Source: Macrobrachium rosenbergii | Lineage: Eukaryota > Arthropoda > Malacostraca > Decapoda > Palaemonidae | NCBI RefSeq assembly: GCF_040412425.1 | Contig: NC_089762.1 | Location: 24,946,891-25,010,890, forward strand | Reading direction: 5' to 3' | Length of the DNA stretch: 64,000 nt | Part shown: positions 14,584 through 29,110 of the stretch, one piece after another | How positions within the stretch are numbered: position 1 is the stretch's first letter | Layout of the letters: the number at the start of each line of letters is the position of its first letter | Made by a program: the position numbers and the translations under genes | Notes under the pieces: generated by a model | The model's database searches: none | The model's input: the letters and a program-made list of their open reading frames with translations, nothing else | Told to the model about the DNA's origin: nothing

Positions 14584-16917
14584 GAGGTGAGCAATGTAGT
14601 ACCCTACACATGGACATGAAAAACAAAGGCAAATGAATCCAGCATAAAGATTAAAAAAAAATAGAATGAAAGAAGTTACAAGCAAACAATACACCCCGTT
14701 TTAAGAAAGCAAATTTAGCAATCTGAATTGTGTGATCATCAAACAACCAACCTACATTTTTATGAAGTGAAATAATTGGTGGTGAACATGGAAAAATGAA
14801 GTGGAACTACTTACAATAAACAATGAATAAATAGTTGGAAAGAAAGGAAGGAGAAAGATGAAAATATTTGAAGAAGAATCAGGTGGGAAAATAAAAAAAT
14901 GGCTTGGAATTAGAGAAACTGCGGAGTTAGATATACGCAGACTAAAAATCATAAGGGTAAAAAAACACAGAACATGAAAAGCATCTCAAAAATGTATGAA
15001 AAAGAAACCATTAGAACCTTACTGAAAACGGGTCAGTGTGGAAAAAATATATTAACAGAAAAAATATTACTAAAATTGAGAACCTCGTAAAGCTATAAAT
15101 GTTGATAAATAAATTAATAAAAGACTTGAAAAATGCATGGAAACCCTACCCCATAAAAAATTACAAACAAAACACAAATAAGACAGGCAACCTGTTCAGC
15201 TAACCTTTTATAACAAGCAGTCACTTCAGAACTCTTGAGATGATCATCTTTCGCAAACTTCAGGTGTTTAACCTATCGATTAAAAAAAAAACTAAAAATC
15301 AAGAGAGAGTTTGCGGCTTATGCAATGTACTATATTTACATATGTATATGTATACATAAACGAAGTCAAAAACATATTCATTTTCTCCAGATCAATCTTT
15401 CCACAAAAAACCAACATGAACCTGAGGAAAACTCACATAAGTACAGCTGAAAAAACTTTATTGGTTTTTTTTAAACATAACAATGACTGACTCTTCTTTA
15501 TAAGATTAAAATGTATAACATGGATGGTCCTAAGGTAAAGTAGCCCTTGTTACAGAGTGGAACAAGGGTCGTGTGAAAACTTAAAAGTATTGCATCACTA
15601 AAGTTGGGAAAAATACTGATAAAAATACGTTTAGAAACGCGACAGCGACACAGCATAACCATCACAGAAGAGTGATGGAAATGATAAAATGTTCGGTCTC
15701 ATCAAGTTTTATAAAGGGTCGACTCACCAGGACTAATCATAATTATCAACATCAAATGTGTTCTTTGTCACATGGGAACCATATTAATTATCATCAAACT
15801 ACTGCACTAGAATCAGCTTTTTTTTAGTGCTCAAATGAAGCACTAGTGTATTGCCTATGTATTTTTATGTAGTAGCAATATTAATTAAAAAGTCAGTATG
15901 GTACACTATCTCAGTAACTGTACTCTGCTACATAATCATCTCGACCGTTGTTGTATGTCTATGCATATGAAGGAAAAAGAAAACACTCAGTCTGGCAACA
16001 ATTTTTATTACCATGCATACATGAGAGCAGTATATATATATACAAGGACATCTATTAAAGTCAACTGAAAGTGCCAAACATAAGTCATCATAACGTTCAA
16101 TATCGTTTCCACTGTATACAAACAAAAACTATTGCATTGAAAAACAAATGGCCGAGAGTGCACTGATGAAAGCACTTCTGTGCTGTCCTCAAGAAACAAA
16201 CTTTTAAAAAAGGCCTAAATGAGACTAGAATTGCATAAATACTTCTTTCAATCTCATGCACTCGAGTTTCCTCGCATAGATGTCCACATATAATAGGCCT
16301 AAGCAAGGCCCAATGATTGCTACAAGAAAGACTATAGTACATATTAACATACATATATTAGAATCGCCGAATGATTGTGAAATAAACCATCTGTAATATA
16401 AAACACTATTTTACACTAACAATACTTCCGGTTGCTCTAAATAGACAACATTCGTTCTCTGCACAATGAAAATCTAGCTTATATAGGTAGTACTACTACT
16501 CGTTGATCCTCCGACTAACCAGCGTGCGTGATTCATCAACAAACTATCCGTTGCCTATCGCATTTTCTCTAATTAAAAAAATATTCCATGTGCAGAATCA
16601 ATGATTACCGAAGACCACTTCAAAATGAATCCTAAAATCATGGCCGCTGTCTTGCAGTCTTCCAAAACGTTTTGCGTGATTTACCCACAACTTGGCTGTG
16701 ATCATCAATTGGTCCTGAATCCCGACGATATCTTCCCACCTTCTATTTACAGTACTTCCGCGTTCCATTCTGAAGCGAAACGAAAAATACAGGAATAAAG
16801 GAGTAGTTATTTTGCAATCTTGCAGGTTCCTTCCAAAGTAATCTTAAAAGTCATGTCTCAAGATCTTATATTACATTAACCACAATTTCCCTTATATATC
16901 TAGAAATAAATTAAATT
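14584..16917. other. Gene-free stretch
   Basis: Over 2 kb of A/T-rich DNA. Frames of 65-85 codons occur on both strands, but none has a recognised motif, coding-like composition or splice context that I can support. Confidence 0.45.
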
Positions 16918-16918
16918 G

Positions 16919-17178
16919 AATATAGAATTTAGGCCAAAGGCCATGCACTGGGACCTATAAGGTCTCGATCGGCGCTGAAAGGGAAATTGACAGTGAAAAG
17001 GTCTGAAAGGTGTAACAGGAGGAAAACCTCGCAGTTGCACTAAGAATCAATTGTTAGGAGAGGGTGGAAAGTAAGATGTAAGAAAAAGAATATGAAAGGA
17101 GGTACAGTAAAAGGAACGAAAGGGGTTGCAGCTAGGGGCCAAAGGCACGTTGCAAAGAACCTTTACCTCCCTACGGGC
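16919..17178 (+). repeat. Decapod-type interspersed repeat (SINE-like), copy 4
   Basis: Same family and orientation as the other copies. The 'gaggtcattcagcgctga' segment is altered to 'aaggtctcgatcggcgctga'. The part before the final 'ccctacggg' is deleted, shortening the 3' end by about 50 bp. Confidence 0.87.
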
Positions 17179-17360
17179 CATTATATATTTAGTTTTGTTA
17201 ATTATAAGGTTAAAAACCAGGTGCATAAGTACACCATAGAAATGAAAGTACAGTTATTTCATGCACAATAAGACCTATATTAAAACGAATGGGGTGAGCA
17301 ACACCAAACAATACACGGAAGCAAAAAACCATCAAAATTGTGTCGTCACTGGTAAAATCA

Positions 17361-17759
17361 ATATACAGGGCAGGAACGCTATGTAAACATGCTAACTCGT
17401 TATGCAAATAAAATCAATAATTACAGGACTTGGCTAAAATAAAAAAAACAATACATATAGGATTGTTACTCCCTTACAGAATTAAAATCATTGCGACACA
17501 TTGTACCATATGCGAATTGTATAAATATGCCCAAAAGACTGGAACAGTTGGTTATAGATTGTTGTGTACTGTAATCGTGACGTTATTAAATAACTTCTTG
17601 GCCATATGATGATGCATTTTAGTATTTTCATTTTCGTTGCTGTTGATTTTCCTCGTTTCAACATCATGCTTAAGGTTTTTTTTTAATTTAGCCAGGTCCT
17701 GTAATTACTGATTTTATTTGTATAACGGGTTTGCATGTTTACATAGCGTTCCTGTTACC

Positions 17760-17766
<7 letters not shown>
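17361..17766. repeat. Inverted repeat, arms about 90 bp
   Basis: The left arm (about 17361-17449) and the reverse complement of the right arm (about 17674-17766) share 'caggaacgctatgtaaacat', 'aaataaaatca', 'taattacagga' and 'tggctaaa'. The spacer is about 225 bp. The right arm abuts an AT array. This could be a fold-back or MITE-like insertion, or an inverted duplication. Confidence 0.75.

Positions 17767-17808
<42 letters not shown>
17762..17808. repeat. (AT)n microsatellite
   Basis: About 46 bp of AT at the outer edge of the preceding inverted repeat. Confidence 0.95.
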
Positions 17809-17814
<6 letters not shown>

Positions 17815-18277
17815 CACGAGTATATAGGCTACACACAGACACATACATATATATAGTTATAGTGTATATATATACTGTCCTATCTTCTTAATTTCCATTT
17901 ACCATAATATCCTTGCTCTTGCCCACAATATTTTTAAATTACTCCTCTTACCAGCACCTTTCAACTCAATACTATACATTTTCTCCTCACTTACCCAGAA
18001 ACAACACAATCATCTGCAGCCACGACAACATTCACAACAACTCCAGTTTACTATTAATGTTGTTCTTCCGTTTTTCGTACAGATACCTCAGTCAATTTAA
18101 TCTTCATACAAAGGAACAACTCTCACCCATTCTTCTGGAACCTTTCCCACATCCAGATATACTTTACACACCTTGGTCAACACGTCGGTTACACTTCACT
18201 GCAACTACGTCTTCCACTTTTTAATATTTATTTTTTAATTTTTCGAGTACTTCGACATACACATTCGTATTTACATA

Positions 18278-19999
<1,722 letters not shown>

Positions 20000-20425
20000 C
20001 ATAATATTTATATAATTTCGAAAACGATGATGGGCAACCTTTCAAATTTCGGCAGACTCGAACTTCACGGGAAGTAAGTGGGTAGAATATGTACAAAGTT
20101 CTGGAAATTTTGAATAGACAAAAACTAACACGTCTACTCTCAATGTTATCAAGATAATTTTAAAAGACCCACGATTCGATATCTAAAACTCTGGAGTTAC
20201 TTGTACAAAGTGGAACAATTCCGAATAACTAAAACCAAATTGATTCACTAGGCTCTCTGGCGATGGTCTGAGTACCAAACGTGAAATGTGTGTCAAGACA
20301 ATTAACTTTAAACTTGTACAAAGGAATTTCGGTATGTCTCGTTATATGGCGGTTTTTTAATTTTTTAACAGACGGATGTATCTTTAAATAAGAGCATGAA
20401 TATGCATAAAAGAAGTGAAACATGC

Positions 20426-20607
<182 letters not shown>

Positions 20608-20699
20608 ATTTAATTATATCAACGTGAGTGAGTGTGTGGGAGGGGTCAAAGGCCCCACCATAAGCGGTGATGGCTTAACTAAGCAGTGAGCATCTCAGC

Positions 20700-21022
20700 A
20701 GCAGCTGGTAAAGGTGTTTAGGGTGCGTCCAGTGTGGGTTGAGAACTCTTCACATCACAAACCCCAGGATGGGCACCCGGAGGGTTCCCCCCTCTCCCCC
20801 TTCCGCCCTCCAACGGGGCTCCAACACATTCCCCACCACTCGCTCTCAAGTCTCCCGACCTGCTCCTTTTCTTCCTTACTTGAAAAGTCTCTCAGACAGA
20901 CATAATAAGACATTCACTCCCAGTCTACACCGTGACACGGCAGTGGAAAGTGGCGCCTTGCATACTTTTAGTTTCAGACAAAGATGTGTTAGCGAAATGA
21001 CACTGATTCACATGAGAGATGG
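20700..21022 (+). promoter_or_regulatory. GC-richer block with strong splice donor, possible leader exon
   Basis: The block is C/G-richer than its surroundings, with several CpG sites and pyrimidine-rich runs. It ends 'agagatg' followed by gtaagtacag, an excellent donor. It might be the 5' untranslated or first exon of the + strand gene at 24624. The short frame before the donor (ATG near 20997) ends in a phase that does not fit the exon at 24624, so an extra exon or a purely untranslated leader would be needed. No TATA box is convincing. Confidence 0.25.
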
Positions 21023-21097
21023 TAAGTACAGTACTATTTCCTAGAAGAATCGTTCGTTATTTATACGACACGTATCACGATTACTCATAAGCCTGTC

Positions 21098-21276
21098 ATT
21101 GGTGTACAGTATTATAAGTGAAAATGTTTTTGTAAAATTGTGTACAGTAATATGTGAAAATGTTTTAGCATATCTGGGTACAGTAATATAAGTGAAAATG
21201 TATTTGTAGATTGATGCACGGTAATACAAGATAATATATTTCTGTAGACTGGTGTACATAAATATATGTGAGAAAC
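21098..21276 (+). repeat. Tandem repeat, about 45 bp unit, four diverged copies
   Basis: Each unit contains variants of 'tgtacagtaatataagtgaaaatgt' followed by 'ttgtagattg'. The copies differ at many positions. It lies just downstream of the splice donor noted at 21022. Confidence 0.6.
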
Positions 21277-21289
21277 AGAAACAGTACAA

Positions 21290-22845
21290 AATGGATAACA
21301 GTTGCAGTTACGGAATAATAATAATGGTGGTGGTTGGAAAAAAATCAGAAAAATTTACGGTGTTTTGAGTGCAAACATAAACAGAAGGCTTCATATCTGA
21401 GGAGACCATGGACTTCGGAATAAATGTTAATATTTACTGTTATCATTATTCAAAACCTGACTAAAACTGAACATGAATTACAAGTTTATTAGTGAAATGA
21501 ACAAAAGTGACACGATTTAAAAAAAAAGAAGTCTAAAACAAAACATGGCAATACAAGTAAAAAAGAATTATGGCATGAGTTAATATAAATCCAAGGATGG
21601 TGGAAGTGAAGTGACTGTGATGATGTAAAGACGCCTACTGTACAAAAGTTGCAGAATGGTGAGGGTCACGAGTTGACGGAGTTAAGAGTGGCGATAGCGT
21701 AATTAAAAGGCTGACTCGGAGCGTCAAGTATGTTACGACGAGAGAAACTTGAGTTTACGTCTCTATTGTTGCTTCATACATACACTACATAAATGAGTAC
21801 GAACACTGGTATGTGCTTGAGACTATACAGTGGCGCTAGTGTTCTGGCAGAGAAGCTCAGGCCTGTTAAAACTGCTTGAAAATGTTGGTAAAAAGAAGTG
21901 TCTTGGGAATTAATGTTGGCAAAAGTCAAGGGCACATAGAGCCACAAAAATGTAGTAATTTAATGTTACTAAGGATTGGGAGAGGAAGTCGGGAATGAAG
22001 TGACCGATTATTCAAGTTACTTGGGAGTAAGTTGAGAATAATGTAGGCGATACATAAAGGGTAGCGAGAACTACGTAAAAGTTCAGAAATAAAGTTATAA
22101 GGCAAGTGAAAGAAGAGGTTGAACTTAGGAATGGAGAGGATTGCTGAGCGAATATCCTGGATGAAAATAAAAAAAAAACGAAATTGGTCAATGTAAATAA
22201 AAGAAGAGACGTAGATGCTGTCTGGATGAAATGACTGCGCAGCACGTGCGCTACAGAGGGGGTTGAATGATGGAAAAAAAAAAAAAAATAGAGATAAGAC
22301 GATGTGCTGAATGTAACAATAAACGTACGGGGATTGAATTGACAAACTTGACTCTTTCTTTCGTGGAAGTGCATGAAACAGCAGTAAGGCTGTAGAGGCT
22401 TCCTATATAGTGATTTAGCTTTGATTCGGTGCTTGAAGAATGTCTGCTGCAGTGAAAGTTTTGCTAGTTTATCTTTGCAAGTGAAGAACACACTATCCAA
22501 TAATATTAGGCTTGCAGGCATTACTCATAATGTGAACAAATCTTAAACTACACTTTAAAGGAGGGGATTCTGAAAAGTTTGAAATACTTAAAGTGAACCA
22601 CTGGTATACGCATTGAAACTTGAGTTTGTTAGTTTTAAAAGGTAATAATGAACTAGATATCTGATTTAAAATGCTCGACTTGCACAGCGCTAGCCCTAAA
22701 GGATGTTTTACAAAACGGAATGCAATTATTACCTTACCTAATAATTTACAGTTACGCAAATTGTAAAATTGGACAGATTTTCTTTATAAGGGGTCTGTAT
22801 GTGACACTTGTTGTATGAAATTTTGGCAATCACACAGTTCTTCTT
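21290..22845. other. Gene-free stretch
   Basis: Minus-strand frames of 139 and 169 codons at 21926-22521 are rich in Phe/Ser/Leu and cross homopolymer runs. They show no domain and no conserved-looking pattern, so I do not call a gene. Confidence 0.4.
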
Positions 22846-23246
22846 ATTGTTATACTTCAAAAGGCATTCACAAATGTTTTTGTTGTTATACTTCAAAGAG
22901 CATTCACACACTGTTTTTACTGCTACACTCCAAAGAGCATTCACATAATGTTTTTATTTAATTAAAAAATACTCATAGCAGCGTGAGCCTTGAAATGGAG
23001 AAACAAATCCACAGTTATGTATGGTACATAAATTTAAAATAAAACCTCCACAGAGAGCTTTAGGGAATCTGTTCGATTTCCCACACATAAATGTAGATTT
23101 GTTTCTCCAATGTTTTTATTATTATACTTCAAAGGGCATTCACGAAATGTTTTTATTACTGTATTAAACTTCAAAGACCTTTCACATAATGTTTTAACTA
23201 TCATACTTCAACGGGCATTAACACAATGTTTTGATTGTTAAAGTTG
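22846..23246 (+). repeat. Tandem repeat (about 45 bp unit) split by a small TIR insert
   Basis: Six or seven diverged copies of a unit like 'ttatacttcaaag.gcattcacataatgttttt'. The array is interrupted at 22997-23108 by a separate short element, described on its own. Confidence 0.7.
22997..23108. mobile_element. 112 bp MITE-like insertion with 28 bp TIRs
   Basis: It starts ggagaaacaaatc and ends with its exact reverse complement gatttgtttctcc. The inverted similarity continues to about 28 bp with three mismatches. Both flanks carry aat, a possible 3 bp target duplication. It interrupts the surrounding tandem array, which supports an insertion. It is too short to code for anything. Confidence 0.7.
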
Positions 23247-24240
23247 AACTGCATTCTCCACAGAAGGATATCAAGTCCTGAGGGGTCACTGTAAGTAACT
23301 GTGTCTTACATGAGCATGTCCAATTCTCTGACAGGATAATACCACTTCTACATGTCTATTTTTGTACTGCTTACTATCAAAACACTCCTCTTGGTTTCAT
23401 AGTCTGTAATTTGTTATTTTAAGTTCAATTATTCCACAAATTCTTCCATTTACCCATTACGTTGGACTTGAGTGACATTACTGTCATTAGTGGGATTTTC
23501 CATGTCTGATCGATCTACCCATTACAGCTACAGATCTAACTGTTGCACCTACATCTTCATTTTTGTACATACTGATGTGAACAATGATTCAGCACAATTC
23601 AACATTTATGTACTCCTTCACTTAATTTATGGAAAGTATGTCACCTGCTAAACAACTGGAATTTTTGGGGGCAGTAATTTTAAGCAAACTGTGTCCACGC
23701 CCAAACTGAGTTGAATTATATTGTAATATATAAGTCCTCATTAAGGGCTTTGCATAAAAATTCACATCATAATTATGAATATAAGAAGTGGAAATTGTTC
23801 AGAACCAAATAAAACACTATATGATGCACAGAAAGATATACAATAAAGAATTAATATTTGTGCAATACTAATGCAAAGTTTTGTTGGAATATCAGTACTG
23901 TTTTATGTAAAAAAAAAAAAAAAAATTAAAAACGACCTTGCTTTGTTTTGTACTTAGGAAAATTATCCTGACTATGATGATAAGAATTTAATAATGAGTT
24001 AGCTGGCAGCTGAAAGCACACAGCATTTACTTCTTATTCTTAGCCAGCATTGAATATTAGTCATCAATGCTTAATTTTACACATTAAAAGCTCTTCGGAT
24101 GTATCACTCTGTATTTTTATGAATATAATTATCTTTAATTTGGTCCAAACCTTCAATATCTGACAGAAGGGGGTAAGCTGAAGCTGTATGGTACGGTAAT
24201 TTCCAAATATGAACTAGGTAAATCTATTTTCTTTACTGGC

Positions 24241-24242
<2 letters not shown>

Positions 24243-24298
<56 letters not shown>
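24243..24298. repeat. (CA)n-(GA)n microsatellite
   Basis: About 30 bp of CA followed by about 26 bp of GA, roughly 330 bp upstream of a coding exon. Confidence 0.96.
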
Positions 24299-24623
24299 CT
24301 TAGTCATGCTTATATGCCTACAGATCCCTGGTTTTCCAGCCATTTGAGGAGTTAAGCGAGCTGCATACAATGTCAGAGACATTTAAATACTGAGGACTCA
24401 GAGATCCATAGATGCCTGTGGAGGGCCACTGCCACTGGTCTCTTGTCTGTTAAATACAAGATTGAAGTTTAAGACATTCAAAGAACACGAATTTAGGCTA
24501 ATTACTCGTATAAGACGTGAGCTTGCGAAACAAATACTATTATCAATATTTTTCATTTCAGCCAATTCAATCTATTTATTCATGTATCTATTCCACTAAA
24601 ACCATGGTCACCTCTCATTTCAG

Positions 24624-24876
24624 AATGTGGAGGCTTTTGGCATACAGTTGTTTTCAGTACTAATATACATGAGTACTTATGAGTGTATGGGTATGTGGAT
24701 TCCTGATGAAAATGCAAACTACATAAATGTCAAGGGTAAACCTAGAGGCATTTACAATCCTAGGATACTTGAGGACACAAACATCAGTTATGATAATGTC
24801 AACTCTAATATGGACAACTGGTCAATAGATGAAGAGTACATCATTAACCCCACAAGGAAAACTTCACTGAAGCAAG
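24624..24876 (+). CDS. Penultimate coding exon of an unrecognised gene
   Basis: A 253 bp exon bounded by acceptor cctctcatttcag and donor g|gtatgc. It is open throughout in the frame beginning AAT GTG GAG. It encodes 84 residues plus one base. The start is hydrophobic (FGIQLFSVLIYMSTYECMG), perhaps the end of a membrane segment. The rest is polar and Asn/Asp-rich (for example WIPDENANYINVKGKPRG and SIDEEYIINPTRKTS). The single leftover base pairs exactly with the phase of the exon at 27258. An upstream exon must exist because no good initiator context is present. I do not recognise the family; a cytosolic tail of a membrane protein is only a guess. Confidence 0.75.
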
Positions 24877-27257
24877 GTATGCAAATTCAGAACCACTCTC
24901 TCTGGTGAATCTCACATTCAGCATCACAAATTTTAAAATAAGTTGGTTAACTCATAATCCAATTATGTAAAGCTATAGTGACAAATGCAAATTGATAAGA
25001 AAATGTGATATTCACTCTGGGTTAGCCAAGCAGGTGAAATAGCTTATTTGTTTCAAAGGTAGTTAACATTTCCTCTGTTTCTGTTTAAAAAAAACTGAGT
25101 ATTATTGTACTGCCAGCCCATTTCTAACCAAATGGGATGAGAAACCTTATGCTGCTCATAATAAAAAATATTAAAACTTAAGTAAATAACTGATGTTGCA
25201 AGGTATGTCACAAGTATAGAAAGAATTTCTTCAGGTGATATTTAAAATTGGTAACTATGGCTTTTGCATAAAATACAAGGTGCTGAACTGCAAATAAGAT
25301 AATGAATGACCATGGATACTATTCAATATTATGCCAGATTCTGATTTTCTGCTTCAACTTATTACAGGTGACTAAAAATAAATGACCTAAAATATGCAAA
25401 CTGTACACATTGTCAACATGATCATCAGCTGCCTAATATGAAACACTAAAGATAAAACAAGAACAACTCAGCATTTTCCGCTAAACCATAAAAGAGCCCA
25501 ATATGAGAGTCCTGAACATAAACTAAAACTGCCTATAACCCTAAAGAAGTCTTTCTAACAACTTACACGGGTGGTAACTGAAAAAATCTGCATTATATAC
25601 AAGTATTAAAAGAACTTCAAATATGGATGAACATACACATCTCCTTAAGCACTTACTCCAAAAAAGGCAAGTAATCATCAAACTGCAACATATGATTAAC
25701 AGCTGGCTGGTAAGAGAACTGTATGTAATAATTCATTTTACATTCTCGAAAAAATGTATATAACTGACAAAAGTATATGGTCATTCATAACTGATTGTAG
25801 AAACAGCTCACCCTTGTGGATTCCAAGGCATGTAACTCAATTGTATGGTTAAACTACTTTTGACTATTAGAGACAATTGCAGTAAAGGACTTCATGTTTA
25901 AAATCTTCAAAATAACAACTTGCAATTTTGCAAAGATCTTAAGTTAAAATCAAGTGTAAATCTAATATGCTGTAAGATTTTCTTGATCCAAAAATATGAA
26001 AAAGTGTTAAAACTGGACTGAACTACATGAAAAACTGGGAGTCAAAATAGTGGATGAAACAAAAGCTCTACTAAATACATGAGTGCAAGCAATGTTAATT
26101 AAAAATGAGGTTCTTTCAAAAAATATCTTTCAGGATATTCGCTTCCTGGTACAAAGTGATATTTGAGGGAGAGGTATAAGAAACTAAATAGCTGATTAAG
26201 CTTGGGAGCCTTTGGAAAATGTACAAAGAAGGACACAAGAGTAATATTACCAATACTTGCTTTCGGTATCCTAATAAAACTTCTGACAAACTGCAGTACT
26301 TATCACTGTGGTCAGGCTCCCATTCCCATTTATATACTACCTTAGTTATAAAAGATGCTTTAACTAATTCAGCAAATTAAAAACTTACTCCTTTAATAAA
26401 TTTTGCATATTCTAATCCTTTTATTTCTTGTGGTCCACTTAAAATGAGCAATTATATAAATGAAATGCCCAAATTACTTTGTCTCATGAACTTTTTCATT
26501 TTATGCAACTTTAAATACTTTAAACAATCTCTAAATGCAGTTGCAACTATTATCTGAAATTTCCATCTTAACCCCAAAATCTGTCTGCACTAGAAACTCA
26601 CCCTCCACTGACTGAGCAAAAATACTTTGACAATTTTCTTTGATCACTCACTGTAGTGTTATACTTCATACTATGTTAATGAATTTGGCATCAGTTCAAA
26701 GCTAAAGAGTTAGTCTTCATCAAGATATGTTTAGAAATGCCAAAAAATTAAAAACAAACATTGATATCATGAGTAAAAGTAAGAGTAAATGAAAAAATTT
26801 GTTACTTTCATTAAAAAAACAGTCAAGATAAACTGGAGAAAAGAGATATCCAATTTCTGTTTACAAAGTGTAAAAGATTCATAAATTGCCTTTCCAATGA
26901 TATGAAATTCATTACCATTTGAAATGCATATGACACCACAAAGCACATTTAAAAAAATGTAAAATATACTTGAGTGGTGAGTGGAATAATGGTACATGTC
27001 ACTTTTTAAAAAAATTTGCCATCAATCACAGTACAACATCAAGCATCCATACACACCATACTCAGATTCTGTTATGACACTTTTTAACGATTTAGGAGGC
27101 TTTGTAAAAAAAAAATCTTTTGATGACAACTATAGTCGTCATTTGAATCTCAAAGGTTGGTAAATGGATGATGACTATAATCATCATCAGAATCTAAAAG
27201 GGTTAATATAAAGTAAAATAACTGAATAATGGTCAAAATTTCTTTTTTCCTTTCCAG
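24877..27257 (+). other. Intron of the unrecognised gene
   Basis: A 2381 bp intron starting gtatgc and ending with a pyrimidine-rich tract and ttccag. The content is A/T-rich with no recognised repeat, except a near-palindromic pair around 27122-27180 (gatgacaactatagtcgtcat and gatgatgactataatcatcat). Confidence 0.7.
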
Positions 27258-27430
27258 TCTTGAACAGCCTAGGGGACCAGTGGTGGAGAATAACAAATCC
27301 TGATGACCCAGCAAGGAATGCAGAGCCAGCTATGTGGGATGGTCATGGTCTACAAAAATCCATTATACAAAACCTTTCAGCAGATTATCAGCTCATGCAA
27401 GACAAATGGGAAGAAGAAGCTGTAACATGA
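27258..27430 (+). CDS. Terminal coding exon of the unrecognised gene
   Basis: The exon follows acceptor tttcctttccag. Its first two bases complete a valine codon with the last base of the exon at 24624. The frame then runs 56 codons to TGA at 27428-27430. The peptide is polar, with aromatic and acidic clusters (SLGDQWWRITNPDDPARN, AMWDGHGLQKSI, and a C-terminus ending QDKWEEEAVT). Together the two exons give 141 residues. The exact phase match across a 2.4 kb intron and the non-repetitive composition make this a real host gene. I cannot name it. Confidence 0.78.
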
Positions 27431-27985
27431 GCTAGTATTGTTATCGACAAAATCTAAGTATAGTACTTTAATGTTAAGTGTCTCCACAGTACTTAAGAGA
27501 ATGATAAATGCATTTTAATCAAGAGTGGACATATATGATTATTAGTGAGAGATCATGGATGTTATGCCCTTTATTTAAATGAGCCAAAATTTCTCTACAA
27601 ATTATCTTTAAGACTCAAATGCTTAGTCATAAACCCAATAACATTGTCTAAAGTCAAAACCTATAACTGTAAAAGACAAAAAAAAAAAAAAATAATTGCA
27701 TAATCTGTCCACAGTCCTTCTCATGAAGCAGTACTTATGTGATAATTCTGAAGGTGCTCCTAACAATGCCAAATATATTCAAACTAGTTAATCAAAAGAA
27801 AAAGATGACCACCTAAAAATGTAAAATGTTTTTCTTTATCTATTAAGCTTACAATAAGGACCTCAAAATATTGCAAGATACATATTCTTATATTAAATCT
27901 CTTTTAAATGATGTTAATTTCCTTTCCCATACCCTAACATTGTAGTTTTTTATGGATGGTATTATGTTGGAAATGTGATGGAATG
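27431..27985 (+). other. 3' flank or UTR of the unrecognised gene
   Basis: A/T-rich sequence with no ORF. No canonical AATAAA is obvious in the first few hundred bases; an ATTAAA occurs near 27893. The transcript end cannot be placed. Confidence 0.4.
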
Positions 27986-28281
27986 GAATACAGAATTAAG
28001 GCCAACGGTCAAGTTCTAGGATCTATGAGGCCATTCAGTGCCGAAATGGAAAACAACAGTAAAAAGGTTTTCAAAGTGTAACAGGAGGAAAACCTTCTCA
28101 GGTTGCACTGAGATGATTGTTACGAGAGGACGGAAAGTGAGATGGAAGAGAGAGAATATGAATGGAGGTACATTAAAAGGAATGAAAGGGGTTGCAGTCA
28201 GGGCTGAAGGGATGCTGCGCAGAACCTTACTTAATGCCTACAGTCCACTATGAGAAGCGCACTAATGGCATCCATACAGGG
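27986..28281 (+). repeat. Decapod-type interspersed repeat (SINE-like), copy 5
   Basis: The most diverged of the five clear copies, but all core words remain ('atctatgaggccattcagtg', 'gtgtaacaggaggaaaacct', 'ggaatgaaaggggttgcag', 'taatgcctacagt'). Orientation is again +. A further degenerate fragment may lie about 31500-31640. Confidence 0.82.
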
Positions 28282-29110
28282 GTTGGAAATGTGATGACAC
28301 AAGCTTTGAAGAATGAAGCCCATATACAAATTGAACACAAGTAACATATATGAAAAGGCATTTAGAAATAAGTTTAGTAAAACAGACAATGGCCGCATGG
28401 CATTTACTGGAGGCCATAATTTAACTAAGTTATGGCAGAATAACAAAATATCAGATACAGTTCAACAAAGCCTGACTTATAAACAGGGTATCTGTATCTT
28501 CCACATATACCATACATTTTACTTTTTATGGAACTTTCAATTTTTGTTTGTATATTCATGTGGTTTGCTAGTTTCTATAATACCTACCCTGGTATTTACT
28601 CTTGTGATGCTTTTATTGTACTGCAGTGTTAATTTCTTTTATTGTTTTCCAATGTTTCATATCTTTTATCTCTAGTGATCATTCCTAGCTTAAGAATTTC
28701 TTTTAAAAAATTCTGGTTACTACCAACATTCCTTGCTTACACCGAGCACCAAATATATGCTTCTGTCCACCTGTCATTAGCCCTTCAAACTGAGGAAAAC
28801 TGCCAATGAGGCAAAAGAAAATGTTCGAACACGAACGAAAAAGTGACAGGATCATGAGGTAAAGTGAGTAAAATTTGACATTTCCACAGCTAACTTTTTG
28901 ACAGTTCCTTTTCCAGCTCTTAGTCTTTTTTCACCATGCTAGCATTTAAATATTTTTCCATTGTTTTTAGTTTTTCATAAAATTCTTTAACGGGGTTCTT
29001 AATCTTTATCACCTCTATTATACCTGTCCATCAGTTATCTTCTAATGACATATATGAACCAATATATGGATATATTGTACATTTATGGGCAATAAATCTG
29101 CCGAAATATT
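28282..29110. other. Gene-free stretch
   Basis: The 120-codon + frame at 28313-28675 ends in a hydrophobic Phe/Leu/Tyr-rich tail typical of A/T-rich noise. It has no domain that I recognise. Confidence 0.4.

Noticed and set aside
16601..16798. 65-codon + strand ORF (MITEDHFKMNPKIM...)
   Set aside because: Looked briefly like a transposase start but has no helix-turn-helix or DDE motif and no TIRs around it.
21926..22521. Minus-strand ORFs of 139 and 169 codons
   Set aside because: Overlapping frames across homopolymer runs with Phe/Ser/Leu-rich noise composition, no domain and no splice support.
22846..23246. CRISPR-like array
   Set aside because: Units are diverged, contiguous and without unique spacers, and the genome is eukaryotic.
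28313..28675. 120-codon + strand ORF with hydrophobic C-terminus
   Set aside because: Composition is that of A/T-rich non-coding DNA read in frame, with no family resemblance and no splice context.
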